From Sipunculus nudus (taxonomy: Eukaryota > Annelida > Sipuncula > Golfingiida > Sipunculidae): DNA of 64,000 nt. Shown here piece after piece: positions 34,969 through 47,527 of this stretch. Under the pieces are notes generated by a model. That model did no database searches, was not told the origin of the DNA, and was given only the letters and a program-made list of their open reading frames with translations. Within the stretch, counting starts at the first letter, position 1. The number at the start of each line of letters is the position of its first letter. The DNA is taken from contig CM049309.1 of NCBI GenBank assembly GCA_026874595.1, positions 26,415,033 through 26,479,032 of the forward strand, written 5' to 3'. Both the position numbers and the translations under genes were made by a program.

Positions 34969-37633
34969 TTCATATCATGCACACATAAGGATTTCAGCTT
35001 TTTAGTTTAGAAAGCTGAAAGAAATTGGCCAAAAATTGTAGCTTTTATTAATGTTTTTATGAGACCATGTCAGACCTTGGCTCTCTCCAGCCACTCTTGA
35101 GTCACCTGTATGTTGACCTTGTTGAACTTTCAGCAAATTATGCACGCTTGAGGCGAGGCATATACTGGGGCAGCCAGGCAGCTTATGGCCAGCCACAGTT
35201 GATCCAGGTGTCCAACCCAACTCATCTAGTAGTTTTAACCAACAACATAACAATAAACAATAAATTAATCAATTTTTATTGGTTTTTAATAACAAATTAA
35301 AGAAAAATAGAAAAGGAATTTGTTAGTTTATAATAATAGGGAATTAACTTGCAGTTACTGATGATATAAGAATCTTGTATTGATGGATAGAATGTCACGT
35401 ATTCCAAATAACACCATGCAGTCACCTATGGCATTTTTCAGTTCAGTTTTAATAATAAAAAAGTAAATCATATTATTCATTACTAATCATTAGGGATCAT
35501 ATGAAGGAAATTAATGATAGACAAAGATGCAGTTGATAATATTAATCTAGATTCCTACTGTGTCTAGTGTGTACATTGATGTGAAATTAGTCCAAAATGA
35601 ATATATCACATTTATTTTTTTTTAATATAAATAAAAGCCATAAAACCAGGTACTTATGATCATTATTTAAACGTGTGAATTTTGTACATTCTGGATTCTC
35701 AACACCATTGTTTGGTGAAAACTGAATAAATACCAGACATGGTGGGAATACTTTGCAATTGTATTTAAATACGAATATGAATATGTACTCCATTATAAAA
35801 TTTCTTGCATAAAGAATGGGAATTCAGGTAAAAATGAAAGTATATGAATACCAGTGCAAATACTTTCCAAATGTATTCATGAATGCATTCATGAATATAT
35901 TCTTTAATATTATTTTAATAATCATTTCAGTTATATTTCATTTTAAAAATCATACGATTCTCTTATTATTTGTAATAAAAATTATATCTTGGACAATATT
36001 TGTAATTTTTTTAATAAATAGTTAAACTCTTATATTATATGTTCTGCTTATAAGTTATATGGCCAAGTCAAAATCTGTTTGACAATAGTACTTCATTTGT
36101 TAATAAAATAAATGAAATCAATTCTCTTCTCTGTCTCCAAAGGTACTATCAAAATCATACATAAGGTTAACAACAACAACTCATAATTTAGCTTATACTT
36201 ATTACCACACAAAACCAGCATGTGCCTCATTTCTAAATCATATTTTTTATCATATATAATAGCTGAGCGCCATGACCCATAGGTCCCTTTTTTTAATTGT
36301 ATAAGGATAGGTTGGGTTCATTGATGTTTTGCAGAGTCCTAGAAAGCTTAAGTTGGTCTTGAGGTCATTAGTAAGCCTATTTTAAATTGAGGGCTGCAAA
36401 AGTCTCCTGCAAAACTAGTGATTATGTAACATTGCACAAAAATGATTCCTATGTGGCCTTCGTTTAAGTTTACTAAAATAATTTTTGGCACAATTATTGG
36501 ACCTTTAACAATGAAAGGACTGCATCTTTTATTATTCTGTACATTTTTTAAAACAAATCTTATGAATGCATCAGCTTAAAAAAAAAATGTCGCCAAAGAC
36601 TTTCAGTATGTGTAAACAGATTTACCAACAGGCTAATATCTGTATCTGTAAGTAGCTTAGCAGACTTCCAACTATTTCAGATTTGGCAACAGGCCAAAGG
36701 TCAGAATGGGTCTATTTATAGCTTTGGCAGACTGCCAACTGTAGCAGATTAGGCAACAGGTCAAGAGTTCACTCAGTGCAGCCAGGTACAGGTCTAAAGT
36801 TCACTCAGTCAAGCCAGGTGCAGGTCAAGAGTTCACTCAGTGCAGTAGCTTCATTCTATTTATAGCTTTGCCAGACTGTCCACTGCATCAGTTTTGGCCC
36901 CAAAGTTCAGCCTGGATCTATTTATAGCTTTGGCAGACTGCCAACTGTGTCAGACTATGCAACAGGTCAAGAGTTCGCTCAGTGCAGCCAGTTACAGGTC
37001 ATAAGTTTACTCAGTATAGCCAGGTGCAGGTCAAGAGTTCACTCAGTGCAGTAGCTTGAGCCAGCAATTTGTCATAGTTCAAGGGAAGTTTGATGTATTG
37101 GCCTGATATTTTGACCTGTCTGTGAATCATTGATGGCTTTCTCGTTCACAAGATAGGTGTCGCAACCTACAATGACTTTTGCACAGTGTATGTGCCTGCT
37201 TATTTCTTCAGAGGAATTTGATATATCAACCTGATATTTGGCATATTTTGTATATCAGATAGCTTTATCATGTACAAGACTGGTGGTGCCATCTACAATA
37301 ATTTTTGCACAGTGTTTGTCCCTGCTTATTTCTCAGGAGTGGTTTGACATATCAGTCTGAAATTGGGCATATGTATATATCTCTGAGAGATTCATTGTAT
37401 AAAAGACTGGTGGTGCCTGCTACAATCATTTTTGTGTTGTGAGCACCCATGCCAGAATTTCAGCAGTGATGTTTGTGTAATTGTTTCTTGTTCAAAATGT
37501 TTAGTACTTGCATTGTTCAAATACATGTTACACATGTACTTGTAAAGTAATGGTCCAGCATTGAAACATTAAACCTGGTGTTATCCCATTGCACAGGTTT
37601 GCATTAGGCCTGTTGGCCTTGTTTCAATTTTTT

Positions 37634-40600
37634 ATGATTTTTTTAGCTCAGCTGACTTTCAGTCATGCTGAGCTATAGCGATCACTCTTTGTCCGTCGTC
37701 CGTCTGTCCGTCCATTTGTCCGTTAACCTGGCACAAATCGTAACCGCTGGACTTAGAATCTTGTAACTTTACATTCTGAGAGGTCAATGAAAAATCTCTT
37801 TGGAAACGAGAAATTAGGTCTCTGTTACCCATATCCTTCGAGCTATTTGGCCCCAAAGTACCCCCCAGATTAGTAAAAAATTTCATACAAAAACTTTAAT
37901 ATCTCATTAACTACATCACTGATGGTTATGATTTTTGGCATACATATTTATCATGAGATGTTCCATCAGTTCCTGCAGACTGGTGGCGCCACCTGTATTT
38001 TTAGATTTTTTACGAATTTTTTTCTCTATTTTTGAGACCTTTAAAAATGTGAACAACTGTTTACACGGCACAAATCGTAAAGACTAGACCTAGAATCTTC
38101 ATTCTTGACACAGTGAGTGACCTATAAAAAGTCTCCATGGAAACCAGAAATTAGGTCTCTGTTACCCAAATCCTTTGAGCTATGGGGCCCCAAAGTACCC
38201 CCCAGAATAGTGAAAAATTTCATACAAAAACTTCAATATCTCATTAACTACATCACTGATGGTCATGATTTTTGGCATACATATTGATCATGGGATGTTT
38301 CATCAGTTTCTGCAGACTGGTGGCGCCACCTGTATTTTTCAATTCTTTACGAATTGTTTTCTCTGTTTTTGAGGTCTTTAAAAATGTTGACATCTGTTAA
38401 CAGGGCACAAATCGTTAAGACTGGACCTAGAATCTTCATTCTTGACACAGTGAGAGACCCATGAAAAGTCTTTATGGAAACCTGAAATAAGGTCTCTGTT
38501 ACCCATATCATTTGAGCTGTGGGGCTCCAAATTACCCCCCAAGATAATGGAAAATTTGATTTAAAAAAAATGCAACATCTCAATAACTACAATACAGATG
38601 GTCATGATTTTTGGCATACATATTGATCAAGAGGTGTTCCATCATTTCCTGCAGACTGGTGGTGCCACCTGTATTTTTTCAAATTTTTACAATTTTTTTC
38701 CCCCTATTTATGAGACCTTTAAGGATGTAGTTATCTGTCAACAGGGTACAAATTGTAATGACTTGACCTAGAATCTTTATTCTTGACACACAGGGAGACC
38801 CATGAAAAGTCTCCATGGACACCTGAAATTAGGTCTCTGTTACCCATATCATTGTATCGCCAGACATAGTCTGGAGATACTATGGTTTAGGCACGGTCGC
38901 GCCGCCGCCGCCGCAGAGATTTCTTTTGGACACAATAACTCAAAAAATATTTCACGGATCTTTACCAAACTTGGTATATGTATAGATATGGGTGAGAGGA
39001 CGACGCCTATTTAAAATGAGGTCATGACCTCAACTAGGAGAGTGACCTTGACCTTGAATAGGTTCAATTTTGGGGAAAATCACACAAATTCCTAAATATC
39101 TCAAGAAAACTTGCATGGATTGATCCCAAAATCAAGTTGATTGAAGATCATGGATAGGGTTGTCATGTTCCAGAAACTGGTGGCGCCACCTATTATTCTT
39201 TACTTGTTTTCATGCCGTTTAATATCCCAAAAATTGCTACTTGACAGTACTGTGAGCATTATAAGTCAAAAACTAAGGGACAGATTTCTTTCATATTATG
39301 CAAATACATAGATATGGGTTATGGGATGATGTTTATTTAAATTGGGGTCACGACCTTTCCTATGAGAGTGGCCTTGACCTTGAATATTGCCATATATGGT
39401 GAAAATCACACAAAATCATTAATTTCTCAATAAGGGATGCATGCATTGGTCCAAAAATCAACTTGACCGAAGATCTTGTATAGTAATGTCATGTACCGGA
39501 AACTGGTGGCGCCACCTATTATTCTTTACTTGTTTTCGTGCCGTTTAATATCCCATCATTGCCACTTAACAGTACATTTATAACCTGTGAGCATTATAAG
39601 TCAAAAACTAATGGACAGATTTCTTTCATATTATGCATATACATAGACATGGGTTATGGGATGATGTATATATAAATTGGGGTCATGACCTTTCCTATTA
39701 GAGTGGCCTTGACCTTAAATATTGCCATATATGGTGAAAATTACACAAAATCATTAATATCTCAATAAGGGATGCATGCATTGGTCCAAAAATCAACATG
39801 TTCGAAGTTCTTGGAAAGTATTGTCATGTACCGGAAACAGGTGGCGCCACCTGTTATTCTTTTACTTGTTTTGTGCCGTTTAATACCCCATCATTGCCAT
39901 TTATCAGTACTGTGAGCATTATAAGTCAAAAACTAATGGTCAAATTTCTTTCATATTATGCATATACATGGATATGGGTTATAGGATAATGTTTATTTGA
40001 ATAGGGGTCATGACCTTTCCAATGAGTGGCCTTGACCTTGAATATTTCTATATATGGTGAAAATCACACAAAATCATAAATTCTCAATAAGGGATGCATG
40101 CATTGGTCCAAAAATCAACTTGACCCAAGATCTTGGATAGTAATGTCATGTACCGGAAACAGGTGGCGCCACCTGTTATTCTTTTACTTGTTTTCGTGCC
40201 GTTTAATACCCCATCATTGCCACTTAACAGTACATTTATAACCTGTGAGCATTATAAGTCAAAAACTAATGGACAGATTTCTTTCATATTATGCATATAC
40301 ATAGACATGGGTTATGGAATAATGTATATATAAATTGGGGTCATGACCTTTCCTATTAGAGTGGCCTTGACCTTGAATATTGCCATATATGGTGAAAATT
40401 ACACAAAATCATTAATATCTCAATAAGGGATGCATGCATTGGTCCAAAAATCAACATGTTCGAAGATCTTGGAAAGTATTGTCATGTACCGGAAACAGGT
40501 GGCGCCACCTGTTATTCTTTTACTTGTTTTGTGCCGTTTAATACCCCATCATTGCCATTTATCAGTACTGTGAGCATTATAAGTCAAAAACTAATGGTCA

Positions 40601-43203
40601 AATTTCTTTCATATTATGCATATACATGGATATGGGTTATAGGATAATGTTTATTTGAATAGGGGTCATGACCTTTCCAATGAGTGGCCTTGACCTTGAA
40701 TATTGCCATATATGGTGAAAATCACACAAAATCATTAATTTCTCAATAAGGGATGCATGCATTGGTCCAAAAATCAACTTGACCCAAGATCTTGGATAGT
40801 AATGTCATGTACCGGAAACAGGTGGCGCCACCTGTTATTCTTTTACTTGTTTTCGTGCTGTTTAATACCCCATCATTGCCACTTAACAGTACATTTATAA
40901 CCTGTGAGCATTATAAGTCAAAAACTAATGGACAGATTTCTTTCATATTATGCATATACATAGACATGGGTTATGGGATGATGTATATATAAATTGGGGT
41001 CATGACCTTTCCTATTAGAGTGGCCTTGACCTTGAATATTGCCATATATGGTGAAAATTACACAAAATCATTAATATCTCAATAAGGGATGCATGCATTG
41101 GTCCAAAAATCAACATGTTCGAAGATCTTGGAAAGTATTGTCATGTACCGGAAACAGGTGGAACTGTTATTCTTTTACTTGTTTAATACCCCATCATTGC
41201 CACTTAACAGTACATTTATAACCTGTGAGCATTATAAGTCAAAAACTAATGGACAGATTTCTTTCATATTATGCATATACATAGACATGGGTTATGGGAT
41301 GATGTATATATAAATTGGGGTCATGACCTTTCCTATTAGAGTGGCCTTGACCTTGAATATTGCCATATATGGTGAAAATTACACAAAATCATTAATATCT
41401 CAATAAGGGATGCATGCATTGGTCCAAAAATCAACATGTTCGAAGATCTTGGAAAGTATTGTCATGTACCGGAAACAGGTGGCGCCACCTGTTATTCTTT
41501 TACTTGTTTTCATGCTGTTTAATACTCCATCATTGCCACTTAACAGTACATTTATAACCTGTGAGCATTATAAGTCAAAAACTAATGGACAGATTTCTTT
41601 CATATTATGCATATACATAGACATGGGTTATGGGATGATGTATATATAAATTGGGGTCATGACCTTTCCTATTAGAGTGGCCTTGACCCTGAATAATGCT
41701 ATATATGGTGAAAATTACACAAAATCATTAATATCTCAATAAGGGATGCATGCATTGGTCCAAAAATCAACATGTTCGAAGATCTTGGAAAGTATTGTCA
41801 TGTACCGGAAACAGGTGGCGCCACCTGTTATTCTTTTACTTGTTTTGTGCCGTTTAATACCCCATCATTGCCATTTATCAGTACTGTGAGCATTATAAGT
41901 CAAAAACTAATGGTCAAATTTCTTTCATATTATGCATATACATGGATATGGGTTATAGGATAATGTTTATTTGAATAGGGGTCATGACCTTTCCAATGAG
42001 TGGCCTTGACCTTGAATATTGCCATATATGGTGAAAATCACACAAAATTCTCAATAAGGGATGCATTGATTGGTCCAAAAATCAACTTGAACGAAGATCT
42101 TGGATAGTGTTGTCATGTACGGGAAACGGGAAACAGGTGGTGCCACCTGTTATTCTTTTACTTGTTTTTGTGCCGTTTAATACCCCATCATTGCCACTTA
42201 ACAGTACTGTGAGCATTATAAGTCAAAAACTAATGGACAGATTTCTTGCATATACATAGACATGGGTTAGGGGATGATGTATATTGAAATTTGGATCATG
42301 ACCTTTTCTATGAGAATGACCTTTTCTTTGAGTGTGGTCTGATATTAATTGTTGCTGTAGATGGGGGGCCTATTCTTAAGGGGGGGGGGGATTAATTGTC
42401 TGGCCATACTATGGCACCTGCGGTGCCAAGAACTATCTAGTTTGAGCTATGGCACTCTAAAGTACAGCTCGGAACATTTGATACAAAAGCTGAAGTATCT
42501 GAACAACTAATGCAGAGATCACCATAATTGTTTGCATGGATATTGATCATTGAGTGTTTCATCAGTTTTTGCAGACTGGTGGCACCACCTGTATTTGTTT
42601 GGGTTTTTTTACGATTTTTTTCTCCATTTTTGAGACCATTAAAGATATGAACATCTGTTTGCAGGGCACAAATCAGAATTTTTTTTTCAAATTTTTACGA
42701 ATTATTTTCTCTATTTTTGAGACCTTTAAAGATGTGGTTATCTGTCAACAGGGTACAAATTGTAACAACTTGACCTAGAATCTTCATTCTTGTCATGCAA
42801 GGAGGCCCATGAAAAGCTTTTGTGGAAACCTGAAATTAGGACTCTCTTACCCATATCCTTCAAGCTATAGCACTCCAAAGTATCTCTCAGAATAATGGAA
42901 AATCTGATACAAAAGCTGAAGTATCTGAACAACTAATCCAGAGACCACCATGCTTCTTTGCATGGATATTGATCATTAAGTGTTTTTATTAGTTTCTGCA
43001 GACTGGTGGGCCCACCTTTTTTTTAAAGTTTACGCATTTTTTCTCTATTCTTGAGATATATTAATACAGACACAATCTCAGCCTGTTGGTTTAACTATTT
43101 GATGCTTCAGTTCAATGGTTATATACTACCATTCAGATGATAAAATTTCCTTTTGCAAATCTCTTCCCGGTCAGCTGAGCATCATGACCCATGGGTCACT
43201 TGT
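37634..43203 (+). mobile_element. Family F element, copy 1 (337-339 bp monomers), split by family C
   Basis: The head is AGCTCAGCTGACT-TTC-AGTCATGCTGAGCT, then CGTCCGTCTGTCCGTCC. The body repeats GGACTTAGAATCTTG-like, TTTTTGGCATACATATTGAT and CTGCAGACTGGTGGCGCCAC segments. The palindrome lies at 37982, 38319 and (decayed) 38658, periods 337 and 339. After the inserted family C element (38853-42440) the F body resumes with TTTGAGCTATGGCACTC. The tail at about 43171-43203 is GTCAGCTGAGCATCATGACC then CATGGGTCACTTGTT. It shares its head and tail style with family A but has a different body. Confidence 0.75.
38853..42440 (+). mobile_element. Family C element, copy 1 (Helentron-like) with a higher-order tandem array
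   Basis: The head GTATCGCCAGAC-ATA-GTCTGGAGATAC is a hairpin, followed by CGCGCCGCCGCCGCCGCAG. The body is a tandem array of ~320-338 bp monomers containing CTAATGGACAGATTTCTTTC, GGGGTCATGACCTTTCC and CAGGTGGCGCCACCTG, in alternating forms. The tail has a G-run (42381-42390), GTCTGGCCATACTATGG, the hairpin GGCACC-TGC-GGTGCC, then AAGAACTATCTAG followed by TTT. Comparison with the uninterrupted family F sequence at 38491-38530 shows it is inserted at ATCA-TTT-GAGCT. No protein is encoded; identical 63-codon frames at 39798, 40456 and 41772 only mark array homogeneity. Confidence 0.85.
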
Positions 43204-44131
43204 TCTCTATTTTTGAGACCTTTGAGGATGTGATCTTCTTTTGTCAGGGCACAAATCGTAATGATGGAACCTAGAATCTTGTATCAATACATGCAGGGAG
43301 GCCCATGAAAAGTCTCCTTTGAAAGTTTCAGTTTGTTAATTTATATTTATTAAAAAAGGATGTCAATATGTTTCACTGTTGACATTAAGACTCATGGCTG
43401 TCACATGATACTATGTAAATAATCAAAATTTATATTACTGATTCCTTTATTTCAGTTAAAAAATTAAACATGCCCAACTTCAGTTTGCTCCTTGTATTAT
43501 TTATTGGGTTATTTTTTACACATGTATTAGTTTCATAGCTAAGATTACTTTTAATTTTTTTCTAATGCATGTATTTAAAAAATAAATATATTCAAATGTG
43601 ACAAAAAATCAGATCCTAGACAAGTTCTCATGATGTCTGTAACGTTAATAATTGTCATAAGACTCTTGCTGTGTTTAGTATGTTGATTTATGTGAAAGTA
43701 TTCAAAAGTGAATTTAATAGTTGTATTTTTTAAATATAAATTAAAGCCAAAGACTTATGATCTTTATTCAGATTTGTGAAATTTGTATATCCTGGATTCT
43801 CAACCATTTTGGTTTGACTGAATATATACTCATGAGATAAAATTTGCATGATTAAACTGACAAAATGGTGTATACTTGCAGCATCAGGTTAAGTCAAAAC
43901 CTGTGTGACAATAGCACTCCATTTCCAAGTGTTAATAATATAAAAGACATAAATCCTCTTCCCATTATCCAAGGATTTCATCCAAATATTACATAACTTT
44001 AGTTAAACACCATAATCTCATAATACAGCTTATATTACCACACAAAACTGGCATTTGTCTAACCCCTCTTCCAAATCATAATTTGTGATCATAAATAACA
44101 GCTGAGCGCAGTGACCCATGGGTCCCTTGTT
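43204..44131 (+). mobile_element. Family F and family A 3' fragments directly before LTV1 exon 4
   Basis: To about 43330 there is another partial F unit (GGCCCATGAAAAGTCTCC). From about 43600 the sequence follows the family A 3' half (GACTTATGATCTTTATTCAG, TATCCTGGATTCTCAAC). It ends with CAGCTGAGCGCAGTGACCCA then TGGGTCCCTTGTT at 44131, only 12 bp before the exon 4 boundary. Confidence 0.7.
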
Positions 44132-44143
44132 GTGTACTCTTAG

Positions 44144-44231
44144 GAACCCAAGCTGAAACTGCCATCATCAGTGTTTGCATCAGACATTGAGACAGAAGTT
44201 GGTCTGCTGAATAAAGCTGCAGCTGTTACAG
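44144..44231 (+). CDS. LTV1: LTV1 ribosome biogenesis factor, coding exon 4
   Basis: The 88-nt exon encodes EPKLKLPSSVFASD, then IETEVGLLNKAAAVT plus one base of the next codon, matching human IKLPSSVFASEFEEDVGLLNKAAPVS (recalled in parts). It enters in phase 0 from exon 3 and leaves in phase 1. The acceptor is GTACTCTTAG before 44144 and the donor is ACAG|GTAGGT after 44231. It is the only one of the four exons without a junction minisatellite. A family A tail ends 12 bp upstream of the exon, so the pyrimidine and branch-point region must be partly transposon-derived. About 25 kb of intron separates it from exon 3. Confidence 0.95.
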
Positions 44232-44757
44232 GTAGGTGTTATCAGGACAAGATCTCTAATATTACTGTGCACCATTATAGAAATCAAAAGTTTCAGGGAG
44301 TACCTGGCTAATGTGATGGTTAGAACAAGGATTGTGAATTAATTTTAATAGCTATTACAAAGTGATACTATTCACATGAACCATGTCATGTCAGTTTATG
44401 TATCAGTGTGATGAAACACCAGGCCACCAGGATTTTCTGTCATTTTCAGCTGACTGAAAGTCATCCAGCTATAGCAGTCACACTTTGTCCATCCAGACAT
44501 CTTGCAGTTAAGCAGTCTGTCCTTCTCATTTCAGGGACGCATGGATGTTTCAGAAGAAAATTGTGGACTAGGACATTTGTTTTTTAAATTTAATATTATA
44601 GGGTTTCATGGCAGTTTATAGTTGTTTAGTAACCATCAGGTGATTTGTTAAATATTGAGTAAAACTTACCGATTGATGTATACTTAGTAGCATTTCATTC
44701 ATATACCTTAATGGTGGACTCAATCAATCAATATTATTGGGCAAACTTTCTTAGAAT
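44232..44757 (+). other. Start of LTV1 intron 4 with a decayed family A/F head
   Basis: Near 44447, CAGCTGACTGAAAGTCATCCAGCTATAG followed by CTTTGTCCATCCAGACATC is a decayed hairpin head of the A/F type. No body is recognisable. The rest is unassigned. Confidence 0.4.
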
Positions 44758-45130
44758 TTAGCCCAGGAGACTGAAAGTCAACTGAGGTATAGCAATGGCG
44801 CTTTTTCTGTCATCTGTATGGCCTCAGGCCGTCCGTCAGCAGGGCACTAATCGTAACCGCTGGACCGTGGACACTTCTTACTGAACATAAATTAAGTTAA
44901 TAAAAAATCTACTTTGAATTGAAACCTGAAATTAGGCCACTGTGACCAATATCCTCCAAGCTATGGGGCTTATTTGTGCACCCCAGATTAATTAAGTTTG
45001 ATACAAAACTCCAGTAGCTCAATAACTAATGCATGAAATGCTATGATTTTTGCTTAGATTTTTATTATGGACAGTTTTATCAGCTGCTTAAGACGGGTGG
45101 CACTGCCTGTAATTTTAGCAAACGTGTGTC
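44758..45130 (+). mobile_element. Family F element, copy 2 (single monomer, truncated)
   Basis: GGAGACTGAAAGTCAACTGAG is a decayed head hairpin, followed by GGCCGTCCGTCAGCAGGGC. ATCGTAACCGCTGGACC, GAAACCTGAAATTAGGCCAC and GACGGGTGGCACTGCCTG follow in family F order. The sequence ends after one monomer. Confidence 0.6.
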
Positions 45131-45900
45131 GTTGTGTGATGTCATCTGTTGTCTGTACGTTAACCCATACTACCATATTTCCTTGAGCAGACGCTGGGCC
45201 TTAAATAGTTGCCTGCCTTATTTAATTGCCGGGGTAAAACAGTATCCCAGAATAAAAACGCTGGCCTTAAATAGACACAAGTCATGTTCACAGGCCTGGT
45301 GTCACAGTACTGAGTAGTTTCCATTGTTCCCGCGAGATGTCTTTTCCCGTCACTATAATTGGTGCATTTACCACTCAAATTAACTGGAGATTGTATGAAT
45401 TTTGGTTTGTGTTGATTATGTGTTTAATTCCTCTATAAATCTTTATTTTTTCTTATGTGTATGCCTGTTTCCATATGAGACACCAAATGTTCCCGATTTG
45501 TCCACTATGATTAAAGCAGATCACCGGTTCTAATAAACGCTACACTATCATCAATAAAGGCTAACACTATCATTGCTGTCAAGCTGCATAAAAATAGTAC
45601 TGCTTGCCCCAAGTGGTACAACTTGGTACGTTGAGTCTACCTCTGGTTGAACACAACTGTTCAAATAAATTTGGGCACATATTTCTTGTGTAGCATGAAG
45701 ACACCAAGTGATTGTGTGAAGGGGATACAGTTTGAAGCTACTTGTCAAGCCAAATAATGCTCCTTGCTTTCATCTTTGAAGCGCTTTTAAATGCGTCCCA
45801 AACGCTACCAAAACCATGCTTCTGAGCTAATCTTAATAGTTAAAATAGTATTAACTCTTGTTGACAATTATAAATTCAGTGGCATATTTTCAGCAGTAAA
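45131..45900. other. Unassigned intron 4 sequence with a possible MITE-like fragment
   Basis: ACCATATTTCCTTGAGCAGA near 45171 and two GCTGGCCTTAAATAG-like segments resemble a widespread animal repeat with ATTTCCTCGAATAAGCGCC-type ends, from memory. No terminal inverted repeats were found. A thematically similar GCGGCTTTAGATAAAG sequence occurs near 55650. Otherwise nothing is recognised. Confidence 0.3.
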
Positions 45901-46335
45901 TGTCACATATTGGTTGGAATGGCTTGAATATGCTGTGTCAAGCTGACTCAGTTAAAGTGGGAAAGAAAGTGTCATGAAAACAAATTAAGTACTGCCATTA
46001 TACATACCAACCCCCTATATTTTGATGGAACCAATAATATCCGTTGTATGTGGTGTTCAGTTAATGGAAGAGCCACCCTGTGTTTGGTGTATAGAAGGTT
46101 GTAAACGCTTGAATATGCTGTGTCAAGATGAATCAGTTAAAAGAAGGGAGGAAAGTGTATGAAAAATGAATTACGCTGTGCCTTTACAAGTACCAACCCC
46201 CCGTATATTGATGGAACCAATGTTACCAGTTGTACATGGTGCACATTTAATATAAGAGCCACCCTGTGTTCAGAGGGAAACAATGTTACCAACTGCATGC
46301 GGTGTATAATAAATGGAACAGCCACATGAAACACC
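45901..46335 (+). repeat. Two-copy tandem duplication, ~187-bp period
   Basis: CTTGAATATGCTGTGTCAAG recurs at about 45923 and 46110. Both are followed by CAGTTAAA, ACCAACCCCC, TTGATGGAACCAAT and AGAGCCACCCTGTGTT in the same order. The copies are diverged, with a third partial end near 46270-46325. Confidence 0.75.
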
Positions 46336-46500
46336 AGGGTTTTGAGAGGCCGGTGCAGACAGATTCTTGTTAACTACTGTGATCTCTCTGCATGATTCCC
46401 CGTAAAGTCTTATTATGATGCGTGATTGTGGAGATTGTGTGTGTGTCCCATATCCCTATGCCATCTAAGGAAATTTTATTAACACAATCCTTGTACTGGC
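46336..46500. other. Short unassigned stretch in intron 4
   Basis: No feature recognised before the family B copy that follows. Confidence 0.3.
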
Positions 46501-47527
46501 GTTGTTTTCATGTAATCTTACGCGATGGTGTGGCATCAACCATCATCTGTATGTTAACCCATACTATCTCGAAAATGGCAGGAGCTAGCATCACCAAATT
46601 AATGCAAAAACTTAGTCATCTTAAAAACTCAGATTTTCCTTATATTTTTGCTATCTGGATTTACTTAGATTTTATAAGGAAAAAGTTTTAAAAAAATTTA
46701 AAATCTTCTCCGAAACTGTCCAGCCATATAGTTCAATACTTCCCAGAAATAATCTCTGAAACCATCTCTCAAGTTTGTTCGAATGGTTACAGTTTGGTGA
46801 ATTTTGGCCGAGTTACAGGAAGCTGAACTTAGTCATTTGGCCAAAAAAGGATACTATAATTACAATATCAGAAATATCTGGAACTATAGTCACCAAATTT
46901 TATGCAGATTATGGTCACATGACTCTTATCAATTTTCTTGTACTAGGGTCATCGGTCTACTGTTATCAGTAAATTAACCCATATTTTTTTCAGGATTGGC
47001 TGGAACTAGCATCCCCAAATTTTATGCAAAACTCTTGTCACATACCAAATGTTGAGCTTTTTGTGGTGTCACAAGCATTAACTAACATTTTAGGAGGAAA
47101 AAGCTAAAAAACCTTTGAAAATCTTCTTCTCTGAAATCATTCAGCCAAATTATTTAATGATTCGCAGAAATGATCCCAGAGGTAACCTCTCTCAAATTTG
47201 TTCAAATGGTTTGGGTTTGATGAATTTTGGCCAAGTTACAGGAAATTGAACTTAGTCATTTGCAAAGTAAGCATACTACCATAACAATCTCAGAAACTAT
47301 AGGTGCTAGCATCACCAAGTTTTGTGCAATTGTTGGTAATGTTACTCATATTTGAAATTGCAGTTCTTGTGGCGCCACCTACATAGGCAAAAACCTCATA
47401 ATTTTAGCCTCTGTCAACTTAAAATGTTTTATGATGAAACTGTTAGGCTGAATCATTTAATTATTCACAGGGTAAAAATTATCATAGGGTAGGGTTCTTT
47501 CAAGTGTTTAAGAACAGATTGTGTTCA

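Larger units (their letters stand above)
30895..36288 (+). mobile_element. Family A element, copy 5 (outer copy, split by copy 6 and by a MITE)
   Basis: The head hairpin at 30895 is followed by a long CGTCCGTC tract. The body runs to ATATAATT at 32507, resumes at 34969 with TTCATATCATGCACACATAA, and ends near 36262-36288 with AGCTGAGCGCCATGACCC and AGGTCCC. Removing 32508-34968 restores the order ATATAATTTTCATATCATGC seen intact in copy 2 at 6632. Confidence 0.8.
29870..37633 (+). mobile_element. Family B element, copy 3, split by nested family A elements
   Basis: The left part, 29870-30894, starts TTTAGCGAATGTGTAAGC and contains ACTATCTCAAAAATGGCAGG and GGTGGCGCCACC (30319-30330). The right part, 36289-37633, resumes with GGTTGGGTTCATTGATG and runs through ACAGATTTACCAACAGGC-type segments. 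The uninterrupted order can be read from copy 4 (46505 onward, itself split by other elements). Everything between 30895 and 36288 is inserted family A. Confidence 0.65.

Noticed and set aside
39798-41963. Recurring 63-79 codon frames as a possible gene family
   Set aside because: They are the same chance frame repeated by the family C tandem monomers and contain the GGTGGCGCCACC palindrome in mid-frame.
42378-42392. G-runs as sequencing gaps or errors
   Set aside because: Three family C copies have a G-run at the same internal position, so the feature is real, although exact lengths may be unreliable.
45170-45310. A complete MITE around ACCATATTTCCTTGAG
   Set aside because: No matching inverted end or target duplication was found; kept only as a possible fragment.
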